DNA of 7,852 nt, from assembly GCA_003649495.1 (NCBI GenBank), contig QMRZ01000068.1, forward strand, positions 1 through 7,852. The letters are read 5' to 3'. Below, one piece after another: positions 1 to 5,060 of the stretch. The first letter of the stretch is position 1. Each line of letters starts with the position of its first letter. Made by a program: the position numbers and the translations under genes. The notes below the pieces were generated by a model. It did not search any database. It saw nothing but the letters and a program-made list of their open reading frames with translations, and was not told where the DNA came from. The stretch comes from Thermoprotei archaeon (GTDB lineage: Archaea; Thermoproteota; Thermoprotei; Thermofilales; Thermofilaceae).

Positions 1-46
1 GGGAGGGCCTGGGAGACGGATCCTGTGGCAGTTGAAGGGATACCAT
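1..46 (-). CDS. Possible start of a further gene, cut by the window edge
   Basis: An ATG at 44-46 opens a minus-strand frame that stays open to the left edge; only 15 residues (MVSLQLPQDPSPRPS) are visible. It is the only standard start in this frame after an in-frame stop at 56-58. There is no clear Shine-Dalgarno sequence, but an AT-rich TATA-like stretch at 75-85 is well placed for a leaderless or near-leaderless transcript. The other two minus-strand frames are also open to the edge, and the one continuing the upstream fibre gene past its TAG looks equally protein-like. No function can be read from so short a piece. Confidence 0.35.
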   Translation of the reverse strand, partial: MVSLQLPQDPSPRPS

Positions 47-74
47 TTGACGCCCCTAATACCCTTTTTGACGG

Positions 75-85
75 TATATCTATAT
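75..85 (-). promoter_or_regulatory. TATA-like box upstream of the left-edge gene
   Basis: Read on the minus strand, this is ATATAGATATA, directly after the TAG of the fibre gene and in locally AT-rich sequence. An archaeal start site about 26 bases downstream would fall near position 54, some eight bases before the ATG at 46. This would give an almost leaderless message, common in crenarchaeal-type hosts. The sequence is short and low-complexity, and no upstream BRE element stands out, so the call is tentative. Confidence 0.3.
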
Positions 86-89
86 GATA

Positions 90-926
90 CTAGACGGGCG
101 CATATATTATGGTATCATCCCACCAGCATCTATAATAAGAAAAGGCACCCACGCCCACCCTGTTTGTCGGGGAGTCGGCCCACCTGTTGGCGGTGTCTGT
201 AAAGTCATTGCATAGCTTGACCCAATCCGTGCCGTTAAAGTACTCCAGTCTCACTATCAAGACGCCCTGAGAGACCCAAAACGTACAGCGTATCTGATAC
301 CACCTCCAGGGGTCAAGGTTGATCGCCAGGCTCCTCGTGTCTATCTGTACTGGGTTAGTATCATCCTGATACATGAAGAGTGCGCCATTCTGAGGCCACG
401 TGACGTCCGAGTAGGGGCCATAGAACTGTATTGCATACGTCTTGTTGTGGGCTAGCGTGCCATCTGGTGCCTGGTTCCTGAACATGAATTGGCTATGTCG
501 AGTTGATACATATTTGGTCCTAGCGCCAGTATGCCTGTAGTACGATTCTATCCTCCCTTGCGCTAGCGGCATGCCCACGGCTGACTGCTTGAGTAACGCG
601 TAGTAGCCATCTTCTATATTGAGGCACGATGGCTCGCTCACATATAATCTGGCATCTAGTGTGTATTTCCCCGCTGGCGGCAGATCCCAGTCGGTCAGCA
701 CGGCTGGAAGCTCCCAGGGTCTCCTGGGGATGGGCGGGGGAGGTAACAAGTTACGATATCCCTCGAGCGCTATAGGTCTCAGGCGTCTCAAGAGCCGTAA
801 CAAATCCTCCTCTTTCTTGATATCAAACTCTGATCTCAGATCCACGTACTCCTCTAGCTGAAGCTCTTTCCGCGCTATCTCCTCCTCCAGCCTCAATAGT
901 ATCTCATCCGCTCCAGTCCTCACCAT
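90..926 (-). CDS. Putative receptor-binding fibre protein: coiled coil plus LamG/ConA-like domain
   Basis: This 278-residue protein probably sits at the tip of a virion fibre or on the virion surface and binds a host glycan or protein. Residues 7-50 are charged and helical with heptad-like leucines, suggesting a coiled-coil stalk. Residues 61-71 form a proline-rich hinge (LPPPPIPRRPW). Residues 85-278 are beta-rich, aromatic-rich and end in VGVGAFSYYRCWWDDTIIY, which resembles the closing strands of concanavalin/LamG-type jelly rolls (G-hydrophobic-G ... W-D-D-hydrophobic-hydrophobic). The ATG at 924-926 is chosen because GAGGTG lies at 931-936. The frame is open 46 codons further upstream, but that part overlaps the C-terminal repeats of the preceding gene and looks like a shadow. 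The start overlaps the end of the preceding gene by 23 bases, suggesting coupled translation. It ends in TAG. The fold is inferred from pattern; the ligand is unknown. Confidence 0.75.
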   Translation of the reverse strand: MVRTGADEILLRLEEEIARKELQLEEYVDLRSEFDIKKEEDLLRLLRRLRPIALEGYRNLLPPPPIPRRPWELPAVLTDWDLPPAGKYTLDARLYVSEPSCLNIEDGYYALLKQSAVGMPLAQGRIESYYRHTGARTKYVSTRHSQFMFRNQAPDGTLAHNKTYAIQFYGPYSDVTWPQNGALFMYQDDTNPVQIDTRSLAINLDPWRWYQIRCTFWVSQGVLIVRLEYFNGTDWVKLCNDFTDTANRWADSPTNRVGVGAFSYYRCWWDDTIIYAPV

Positions 927-1458
927 ACACCACCTCATACGAGGGCGGTGGCCCGTAGTTCCAGTCCTCCGCGTATATGGGCGCGTAGCCCACGGCTGTC
1001 CTATAGTCCCAATCCTCGCTATAAACTTGCGCCATGGCTGGCGGTATCTTAACGAGTATAACATTTAGCTCGGCCACGAGATCCCACGCCTCGGCAAAGA
1101 GGTTGTGTAGCTCAGCGTAGTAGAACTCTCCAGCGGTTATCTCCCTCATCCTGTTGACTACAGAGCGGAACTTATCCATGGTGTCGCCCGTCAGGCCCGC
1201 CAACTCGAATATCCCTAAGAGCTTGTTGAAGGCCTCCACGAACCTGTTGTGATCCTCATCATAGTAATCATCTTTATACTTGACGTAGCGCATGGTGCTG
1301 ACCACAGTTTTCAGGGAATCCATCAGGTCCCCCGTGATGCCCGCGCCCTCCAGTATATCCACCTCAGCCTTCCAGTTGTCCACGTGATCGTTATGGTCAC
1401 GCTCCTCAAACGTATCCCAATGATCCTTGACGCGTCGCAAGCTCTTTATCTCTGGCAT
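904..1458 (-). CDS. Tandem-repeat virion-type protein with HN-motif helices and EDW tail
   Basis: This is a 184-residue protein of unknown function, probably structural. After a short basic start come two 48-residue repeats at residues 21-68 and 69-116 and a partial third at 117-131. Each opens with [D/L]HN, then an aromatic/acidic helix, then a conserved AG[IL]TGD.MD loop and a second helix. HN-type motifs of this sort recur in phage and archaeal-virus fibre proteins. A Pro-rich hinge (KIPPAM, 137-142) leads to a second repeat system: VYSEDW, IYAEDW and VYGEDW at 16-residue spacing (145-184). No signal peptide or membrane segment is seen. The protein is acidic and aromatic-rich. The ATG at 1458 follows the glycosyltransferase stop by nine bases and has no recognisable Shine-Dalgarno sequence, so translation may depend on coupling. 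It lies between the glycosyltransferase and the LamG-like fibre, fitting a fibre or adaptor role. That role is inference. Confidence 0.8.
   Translation of the reverse strand: MPEIKSLRRVKDHWDTFEERDHNDHVDNWKAEVDILEGAGITGDLMDSLKTVVSTMRYVKYKDDYYDEDHNRFVEAFNKLLGIFELAGLTGDTMDKFRSVVNRMREITAGEFYYAELHNLFAEAWDLVAELNVILVKIPPAMAQVYSEDWDYRTAVGYAPIYAEDWNYGPPPSYEVVYGEDWSG
907..1026 (-). repeat. 48-base coding tandem repeat (16-residue EDW units), 2.5 copies
   Basis: The units are 979-1026, 931-978 and a half unit at 907-930. On the plus strand the shared core reads ccagtcctc, ccagtcctc and ccaatcctc at 913, 961 and 1009, exactly 48 bases apart. They encode [VI]Y.EDW followed by a variable Tyr/Pro/Gly spacer. 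The end of the array also holds the ribosome binding site and start of the next gene. Confidence 0.85.
931..936 (-). promoter_or_regulatory. Ribosome binding site inside the upstream gene, sets the fibre start
   Basis: GAGGTG on the minus strand, four bases before the ATG at 926. It continues into GGTG, giving a second register. It lies within the last codons of the upstream repeat protein and argues for the ATG at 926 over the longer frame. Confidence 0.6.
1066..1398 (-). repeat. 144-base coding tandem repeat (48 residues), 2.3 copies
   Basis: Copies lie at 1255-1398 and 1111-1254, with a partial copy at 1066-1110. Matching protein anchors are DHN, DHN and LHN at the copy starts, then AGITGDLMDSLK against AGLTGDTMDKFR, then VVSTMR against VVNRMR. 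The copies have diverged at the DNA level, so the duplication is old and selection acts on the protein. Confidence 0.8.
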
Positions 1459-1467
1459 AGCTACACG

Positions 1468-2577
1468 CTAGCTACTCGCGATACGCCATAACATTTTCCC
1501 CACCCTCTCCCAGGTGAACTGGCGCTTAAGGTGTGCATCTGCATACTCTTTGCTCCTCGCCTTATACTCATCCAAGTTATCCAAGATCTCGCACGCCTTA
1601 TCCAGGGCATCATCCACGTCTACCGTATAGCCGTAGCCAACATGGATGTGATTGTCCACGAACACCCGCACCTTCAACCCCTCCCTGATCAGTAGCCAAT
1701 CAGGCATGTAGTCTGTCCAAGCGCCCTTGCGGTGAGCTATTACTGGGGTTCCCCTTGCCAATGACTCCAGGCCATTCAGCTCAAAGCCTCCCCCCCTACT
1801 GAATAACAGCGTGAGGTCACAGAGATCGTATAGGAACATCTTCTCCTCTTCCGTGAGCCATCCGAACACGTTAATGACTCCCAGGCGCTTTGCCCTTTCC
1901 ACGTCTATGTTCAAGGGTCCCCCCGTCTTGACCACTAGCGCGACATCATCCCTCTCTTTCTTCAAGTGCTCATAGAAGACTAGGACCTCGGGCCAGCCCT
2001 TCCTCTCTGGAGAGTGCCACATCCAGAAGAGTAGTAGTTTCTTGCCAGTCATGTGCTTTAACTGCCAGAGGACCCTGAGGGCCTGATTGTTAATCCTCTC
2101 TAGCGGAACTGGGGGGGAGTCATACCATTCCATATCGAGGCCATGTGGGACCACGTTAACCTTCACCCTCACACCGCTATTCACGTATGACTGCCTGGCG
2201 AAGTTGCTTGGGACTATCACCTCATCATAGACCTCTGTCAACTTCACCGCTAGATCGCTCATCCTATCGCTATCTGCAACATCTATCCCGATCACTTTCT
2301 CATACTTCTCAAATCTCCTAGAGATGTTCTCCACGGCTCTATCCAGCCCATGCTCTGCCAACCTTAGCTGTGTGACCCAGCGCCAAGTGGCCCCAAAGAG
2401 GGGGTGAACGAATAGGGAATACCTCTTCACGGGATATATGTCCGGTAGGTTCAGCTCATCCCACTCGTAGACCTTAGTATACCTTCGCAGTTGCTCTATG
2501 TGTTTCCTGGCTATGAGGCTGAATGAGACCGTGTGCCAGATGGGGTAACAGTAGATGATGAACAACTCTCGCTCCAC
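1468..2577 (-). CDS. GT-B fold glycosyltransferase, GT4 type
   Basis: This 369-residue cytosolic enzyme is predicted to move a sugar from an activated nucleotide donor to an unknown acceptor. The N-terminal Rossmann half ends in VPSNFARQSYVNSGV (122-136) and VPHGLD (143-148), the usual GT4 interdomain stretch. The C-terminal donor half has WHSPERKGW (187-195), a GWLTEEE...LYDLCDLTLLFS segment (239-260) and SRGGGFELNGLESLARGTPV (260-279). In the EX7E motif of GT4 enzymes the second Glu is E271, but the first position is Gly (G263); a Glu sits at 266 instead. Length fits the family, and no membrane segment is present. The start is GTG at 2577, with AAGGTGGTG at 2582-2590 and only one base after the upstream stop. 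It sits between two fibre-like genes, so virion-protein glycosylation or host-surface modification is likely. The acceptor is not readable from sequence. Confidence 0.9.
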   Translation of the reverse strand: MERELFIIYCYPIWHTVSFSLIARKHIEQLRRYTKVYEWDELNLPDIYPVKRYSLFVHPLFGATWRWVTQLRLAEHGLDRAVENISRRFEKYEKVIGIDVADSDRMSDLAVKLTEVYDEVIVPSNFARQSYVNSGVRVKVNVVPHGLDMEWYDSPPVPLERINNQALRVLWQLKHMTGKKLLLFWMWHSPERKGWPEVLVFYEHLKKERDDVALVVKTGGPLNIDVERAKRLGVINVFGWLTEEEKMFLYDLCDLTLLFSRGGGFELNGLESLARGTPVIAHRKGAWTDYMPDWLLIREGLKVRVFVDNHIHVGYGYTVDVDDALDKACEILDNLDEYKARSKEYADAHLKRQFTWERVGKMLWRIASS

Positions 2578-2578
2578 A

Positions 2579-3487
2579 TCACACCACCTTATACCTTATT
2601 GCCCAGAATATCTTGGAGCCAGTATCTAGGCCAGACCAAGCTATCATTATCGGCTCATTCACATCCCCTGTCAACCTTATACTGTCTAGCGGTATCATGG
2701 CGAACTTGCTAGCATAGATCTTGCCTAATAATTTGCCACTATTCTTGTAGTATGCCCAGACCTCTCCACTCGTGGAGTTGGTGGCGAGGTAGACGCTCCT
2801 AGAGTCTATGCGCTTGCCAGGGGGTGGCGTTACAACTTGGACAGGAGATGACTCTACAGACGTGTCTATCTCTCCCGTGGCGCTCTCCTCAGTTGCCTGT
2901 ATGTCTACATTAAATGTGCCATATAGTAGCTGGTTTAGGGCGGGCTGTGCCAGCTCGAATATGACCACGCCAACCCTGCCGTACTCATCGATTGTGATGG
3001 GGGCTATCTTGCCATAGAGCCTGTCTATGCTGGCCTCGAGGTCCTCTTTCATCTCCTCCAGGCGCTCTACCGGGGGTATCCTACCGTAGAGCCTATCCGC
3101 CTCGCGCTCCATGGTGCTCTTGAGCATGTCCCTCAGATCCGTCTCCAGCGTCTCCAGCTTCTCGTATGCTGGTTGCTGGATGTCGTGGAGATCTATCGGA
3201 TCACCATCCTTGAGTATCCTCTTGCCCCGTATGTACGCATCATTGAGGAAATAGCCGTAATGCGCGTATAGGTTGAGCCACGCCCGCGTCTCCCTTCCTA
3301 GCGATCTCCTGGCATCCGCATCTGGAATTATGTCGTAGCCAAGGTGTGAGAGGTCACTATACTTCACGGTCCTGGCTTCCAGGTCCTCCCACCTGCCATA
3401 GAGGAGGTTTAATGCGTCAACCAACTGATTGCCCCAGGTGATCGTGATACGCGTCTTGGGTTTCGGCCTCAAATAGTCAAACGCCAT
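2579..3487 (-). CDS. Fibre-like virion protein with LGxxxRxWxNLY motif and LYG repeats
   Basis: This 302-residue protein probably forms a trimeric-type fibre or baseplate-attached spike. Residues 54-74 read IPDADARRSLG then R.W.NLY, matching the recurrent phage tail-fibre pattern in which PDAD..LG...R.W..LY precedes a beta shaft. It is followed by GKRILKDGD at 88-96. Residues 103-157 are charged and helical, with DRLYGRI at 131-137 and DRLYGKI at 155-161, 24 residues apart. LLYGR also occurs at 28-32 and LLYGT at 187-191. A low-complexity Thr/Ser/Glu/Pro stretch (195-225) separates a C-terminal beta-rich domain (226-302) with many aromatics. The ATG at 3487 has a strong AGGAGGT nine bases upstream and follows the previous stop by four bases. 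No signal peptide or membrane segment is seen. The fibre role follows from the motif; the target is unknown. Confidence 0.8.
   Translation of the reverse strand: MAFDYLRPKPKTRITITWGNQLVDALNLLYGRWEDLEARTVKYSDLSHLGYDIIPDADARRSLGRETRAWLNLYAHYGYFLNDAYIRGKRILKDGDPIDLHDIQQPAYEKLETLETDLRDMLKSTMEREADRLYGRIPPVERLEEMKEDLEASIDRLYGKIAPITIDEYGRVGVVIFELAQPALNQLLYGTFNVDIQATEESATGEIDTSVESSPVQVVTPPPGKRIDSRSVYLATNSTSGEVWAYYKNSGKLLGKIYASKFAMIPLDSIRLTGDVNEPIMIAWSGLDTGSKIFWAIRYKVV
2582..2590 (-). promoter_or_regulatory. Ribosome binding site that selects the GTG start of the glycosyltransferase
   Basis: AAGGTGGTG on the minus strand, with AGGTG seven bases before the GTG at 2577. It overlaps the last codons of the upstream gene. 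An ATG at 2577-2579 overlaps the GTG but is in another frame, so GTG is the start. Confidence 0.65.
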
Positions 3488-3491
3488 GTTC

Positions 3492-4817
3492 TCAATACCT
3501 CCTGAGTCTCCATCTTATAAATCGTGTCCTCTCGCGCACCCGCACGCTACCCAATGCATCCACCACGGATCTGACGTAATCGTATAGCTTCTCCAGTATT
3601 GACCTGTCAAGGCCCTCGCTACCCCACTTCTCCAGCCAGAACGCCCTATACTCATCAGCGCTCATGCTCCTCTCCATCTCTGCCCCCCAGATGTGTGACG
3701 AGTAGAGCTTAGCATACATCTCTATCACGGCAGTCTTGTAGAGCCTTAGCTGGAAGGGCGGGACATCAGGTTTTAACCGCTTCACTATCCTCTCCACGAT
3801 GGACTCAAGCCTGAGACGCTGTGAGAAGGGCATGGCGTAGGTCTCCAGCCTCGAGGATCTGTATGGATACCTGCGCTCGCGAGCCCGCTGGTAGTTGCCA
3901 GCCGCTAATGCTGTTATCGTTACCCTCCTGCGGAAGTTGTCAACCACGTAGTCCCTCATCTCGCTTATGTACGCCACCCTGGTGTCTGGATTCACCTCCC
4001 ATGGCGAGACATCATCGGTCCAATACGCCCAATCCCAGTAGCTGAGGTCCCACCACGCCCCAGCTTGGACATCCCAGAGTTGCTCATACTCCACCTTGTC
4101 GCTCTTTAGGTCCCAGTTCGTGAACTCCACATACCCGCTAGAGCCCTCCTCGCTCCAATAGGATACATCCCACCAGGCGTAGTCCCAGGTGGCCGCCCTC
4201 TCCTTGATCGCAGTCATGATAGAGAGGCGGTTAAAGAGGTCCTCCACTATCTCGGGAGCTATATTCAGCGTCTTTGCCACGGCCTGGAGTCTCTGCTTGA
4301 CCTCGCTCCAGGAGATGTCCTTTTTCGTGAAGGCGTAGAGCGTGGATCTGAGGAACTCGCGCACGGCTGGCGGGTCCACGTATCCCTCACCGTACTTTGT
4401 GATGCCAACCTTGAGCTTCCTAGGCCTGGTCTCCTCTATGTTGACGCGGAACTCTGGCGTGACTATCTTCTCTAGGGTCCTTGAGACATCCGATAGCTCG
4501 GGGTATGGGACCGTTATCTGGATCGGCTCTAGCTTAATCAGCACACCCCTCAGGAACTCATCCACGCTTGGTAGCTCTATCTCCCACATGACATTCCAGG
4601 GCACTATATCCGCCAATGGGAGGTCAAACAGGAGCAAGCCTATCAGCGAGCTAAACAGCGTGTCGGAGAGCACCCAGTCGCCCCAGAAGCTGGCCAGGTC
4701 AAAAATCGAGTATGTCCTAATGAGGTTGAAGTCTATCGCATCATCGCTCAGGACCTTCTGAAAGTACTTGCGCTTTGACTCAAGTATTCTCTGTGCCTCT
4801 CTCTGGCTAGCGCCCAT
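3492..4817 (-). CDS. Unknown structural-type protein with a tryptophan-rich repeat core
   Basis: I do not recognise this 441-residue family. The N-terminal part has a charged helix (1-25), then a hydrophobic stretch around 53-72 (LFSSLIGLLLF) that could touch a membrane or pack in a core. Residues 95-160 are mixed beta and helix with KYGEGYVDPP at 141-150, then helices to about 208. Residues 211-273 carry twelve tryptophans in 63 residues, with AWWDVSYW (214-221) and AWWDLSYW (254-261) as clear repeats, plus WDYA, NWDL, LWDV and WDWAYW. The rest is helical, with a very basic C-terminus (RVRERTRFIRWRLRRY, 426-441). The ATG at 4817 lies six bases after the previous stop, with only a weak AGGT upstream. 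Between a coiled-coil protein and a fibre-like protein, a connector or baseplate role is plausible. That rests on position only. Confidence 0.75.
   Translation of the reverse strand: MGASQREAQRILESKRKYFQKVLSDDAIDFNLIRTYSIFDLASFWGDWVLSDTLFSSLIGLLLFDLPLADIVPWNVMWEIELPSVDEFLRGVLIKLEPIQITVPYPELSDVSRTLEKIVTPEFRVNIEETRPRKLKVGITKYGEGYVDPPAVREFLRSTLYAFTKKDISWSEVKQRLQAVAKTLNIAPEIVEDLFNRLSIMTAIKERAATWDYAWWDVSYWSEEGSSGYVEFTNWDLKSDKVEYEQLWDVQAGAWWDLSYWDWAYWTDDVSPWEVNPDTRVAYISEMRDYVVDNFRRRVTITALAAGNYQRARERRYPYRSSRLETYAMPFSQRLRLESIVERIVKRLKPDVPPFQLRLYKTAVIEMYAKLYSSHIWGAEMERSMSADEYRAFWLEKWGSEGLDRSILEKLYDYVRSVVDALGSVRVRERTRFIRWRLRRY
3497..3503 (-). promoter_or_regulatory. Strong ribosome binding site of the fibre-like gene
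   Basis: AGGAGGT on the minus strand, nine bases before the ATG at 3487 and just inside the end of the upstream gene. It is the best Shine-Dalgarno match in the window, suggesting this fibre-like protein is made in quantity. Confidence 0.75.
3999..4187 (-). repeat. Tryptophan-rich coding repeat, two AWWD[VL]SYW copies
   Basis: The segment encodes residues 211-273 of the 441-residue protein. Its two AWWD[VL]SYW octamers lie 40 residues apart, each embedded in W/D/Y-rich sequence followed by an acidic pair or triplet (SEE, TDD). Trp is normally about one residue in a hundred; here it is about one in five. Confidence 0.8.
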
Positions 4818-4823
4818 GATGCG

Positions 4824-5018
4824 CTACCTGCCCCCGCCACTCAGGCTCTCCTCCAGTTTCTTCATGGACTCCTGTAGGGCCTTTATGGCCTCATCCATGT
4901 CCTTTGCTATCTTCTGAGAGAGTTGCCTGAGGTTCTCTATCGCCCTGTCCACATCAGATGTAGTCTGGGAGGTGGGCCTAGCCCCGCGTCTCCCCCTGGC
5001 TGTGGATCTGACTGACAA
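4824..5018 (-). CDS. Small basic-headed coiled-coil protein, TTG start
   Basis: This 64-residue protein has an Arg-rich head (RSTARGRRGARPT, 4-16), suited to binding nucleic acid or an acidic partner. A heptad-patterned helix follows (about 22-60, DVDRAIENLRQL onward, with I/L/M at core positions) and then a Gly-rich tail (SGGGR). The start is TTG at 5016-5018. An in-frame TGA lies at 5025-5027, no ATG or GTG is available nearby, and GGTGA at 5025-5029 stands six bases upstream. It sits in the same orientation between the giant helical protein and the Trp-rich protein with short gaps. Small coiled-coil proteins in virion operons often serve as assembly factors, connectors or scaffolds; which applies here cannot be told. 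Confidence 0.7.
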   Translation of the reverse strand: MSVRSTARGRRGARPTSQTTSDVDRAIENLRQLSQKIAKDMDEAIKALQESMKKLEESLSGGGR

Positions 5019-5024
5019 ACTCTC

Positions 5025-5029
5025 TCACC
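5025..5029 (-). promoter_or_regulatory. Ribosome binding site deciding the TTG start
   Basis: GGTGA on the minus strand, six bases before TTG at 5018, complementary to the archaeal 16S tail. It overlaps the TGA that closes the frame upstream, so the TTG is the only workable start for the full coiled coil. Confidence 0.55.
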
Positions 5030-5050
5030 ACGGGAAGAAATGAGCGGTTG

Positions 5051-5058
5051 AATTAAAA
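5051..5058 (-). promoter_or_regulatory. Possible internal promoter (TTTTAATT)
   Basis: The 42-base gap between the giant gene and the small coiled-coil gene holds TTTTAATT on the minus strand, a TATA-like box in otherwise GC-balanced sequence. A start about 26 bases downstream would lie near 5028, about ten bases before the TTG. This would allow separate expression of the downstream fibre set. It is the only AT-rich gap inside the operon, but the evidence is one short motif. Confidence 0.25.
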
Positions 5059-5060
5059 TG

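Noticed and set aside
978..997. Similar DNA (gggcgcgtagcccac) at about 978 and about 6822
   Set aside because: Both encode VGYAP in unrelated proteins; a single short match with no flanking similarity is likely chance rather than a dispersed repeat.
927..1064. Longer N-terminus of the LamG-like fibre protein starting at 1064
   Set aside because: The extra 46 residues overlap the EDW repeat tail of the upstream gene and echo its DNA period in another frame (RTGTTG, RIGTIG). The ATG at 926 has GAGGTG before it.
2577..2579. ATG at the glycosyltransferase start
   Set aside because: It is one frame off; the GTG at 2575-2577 is in the frame that carries the enzyme motifs.
4342..4761. Plus-strand open frame of 139 codons
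   Set aside because: It lies fully inside the 441-residue gene in antisense, is Ser/Thr-rich low-complexity as expected of an antisense shadow, and has no convincing start signal.
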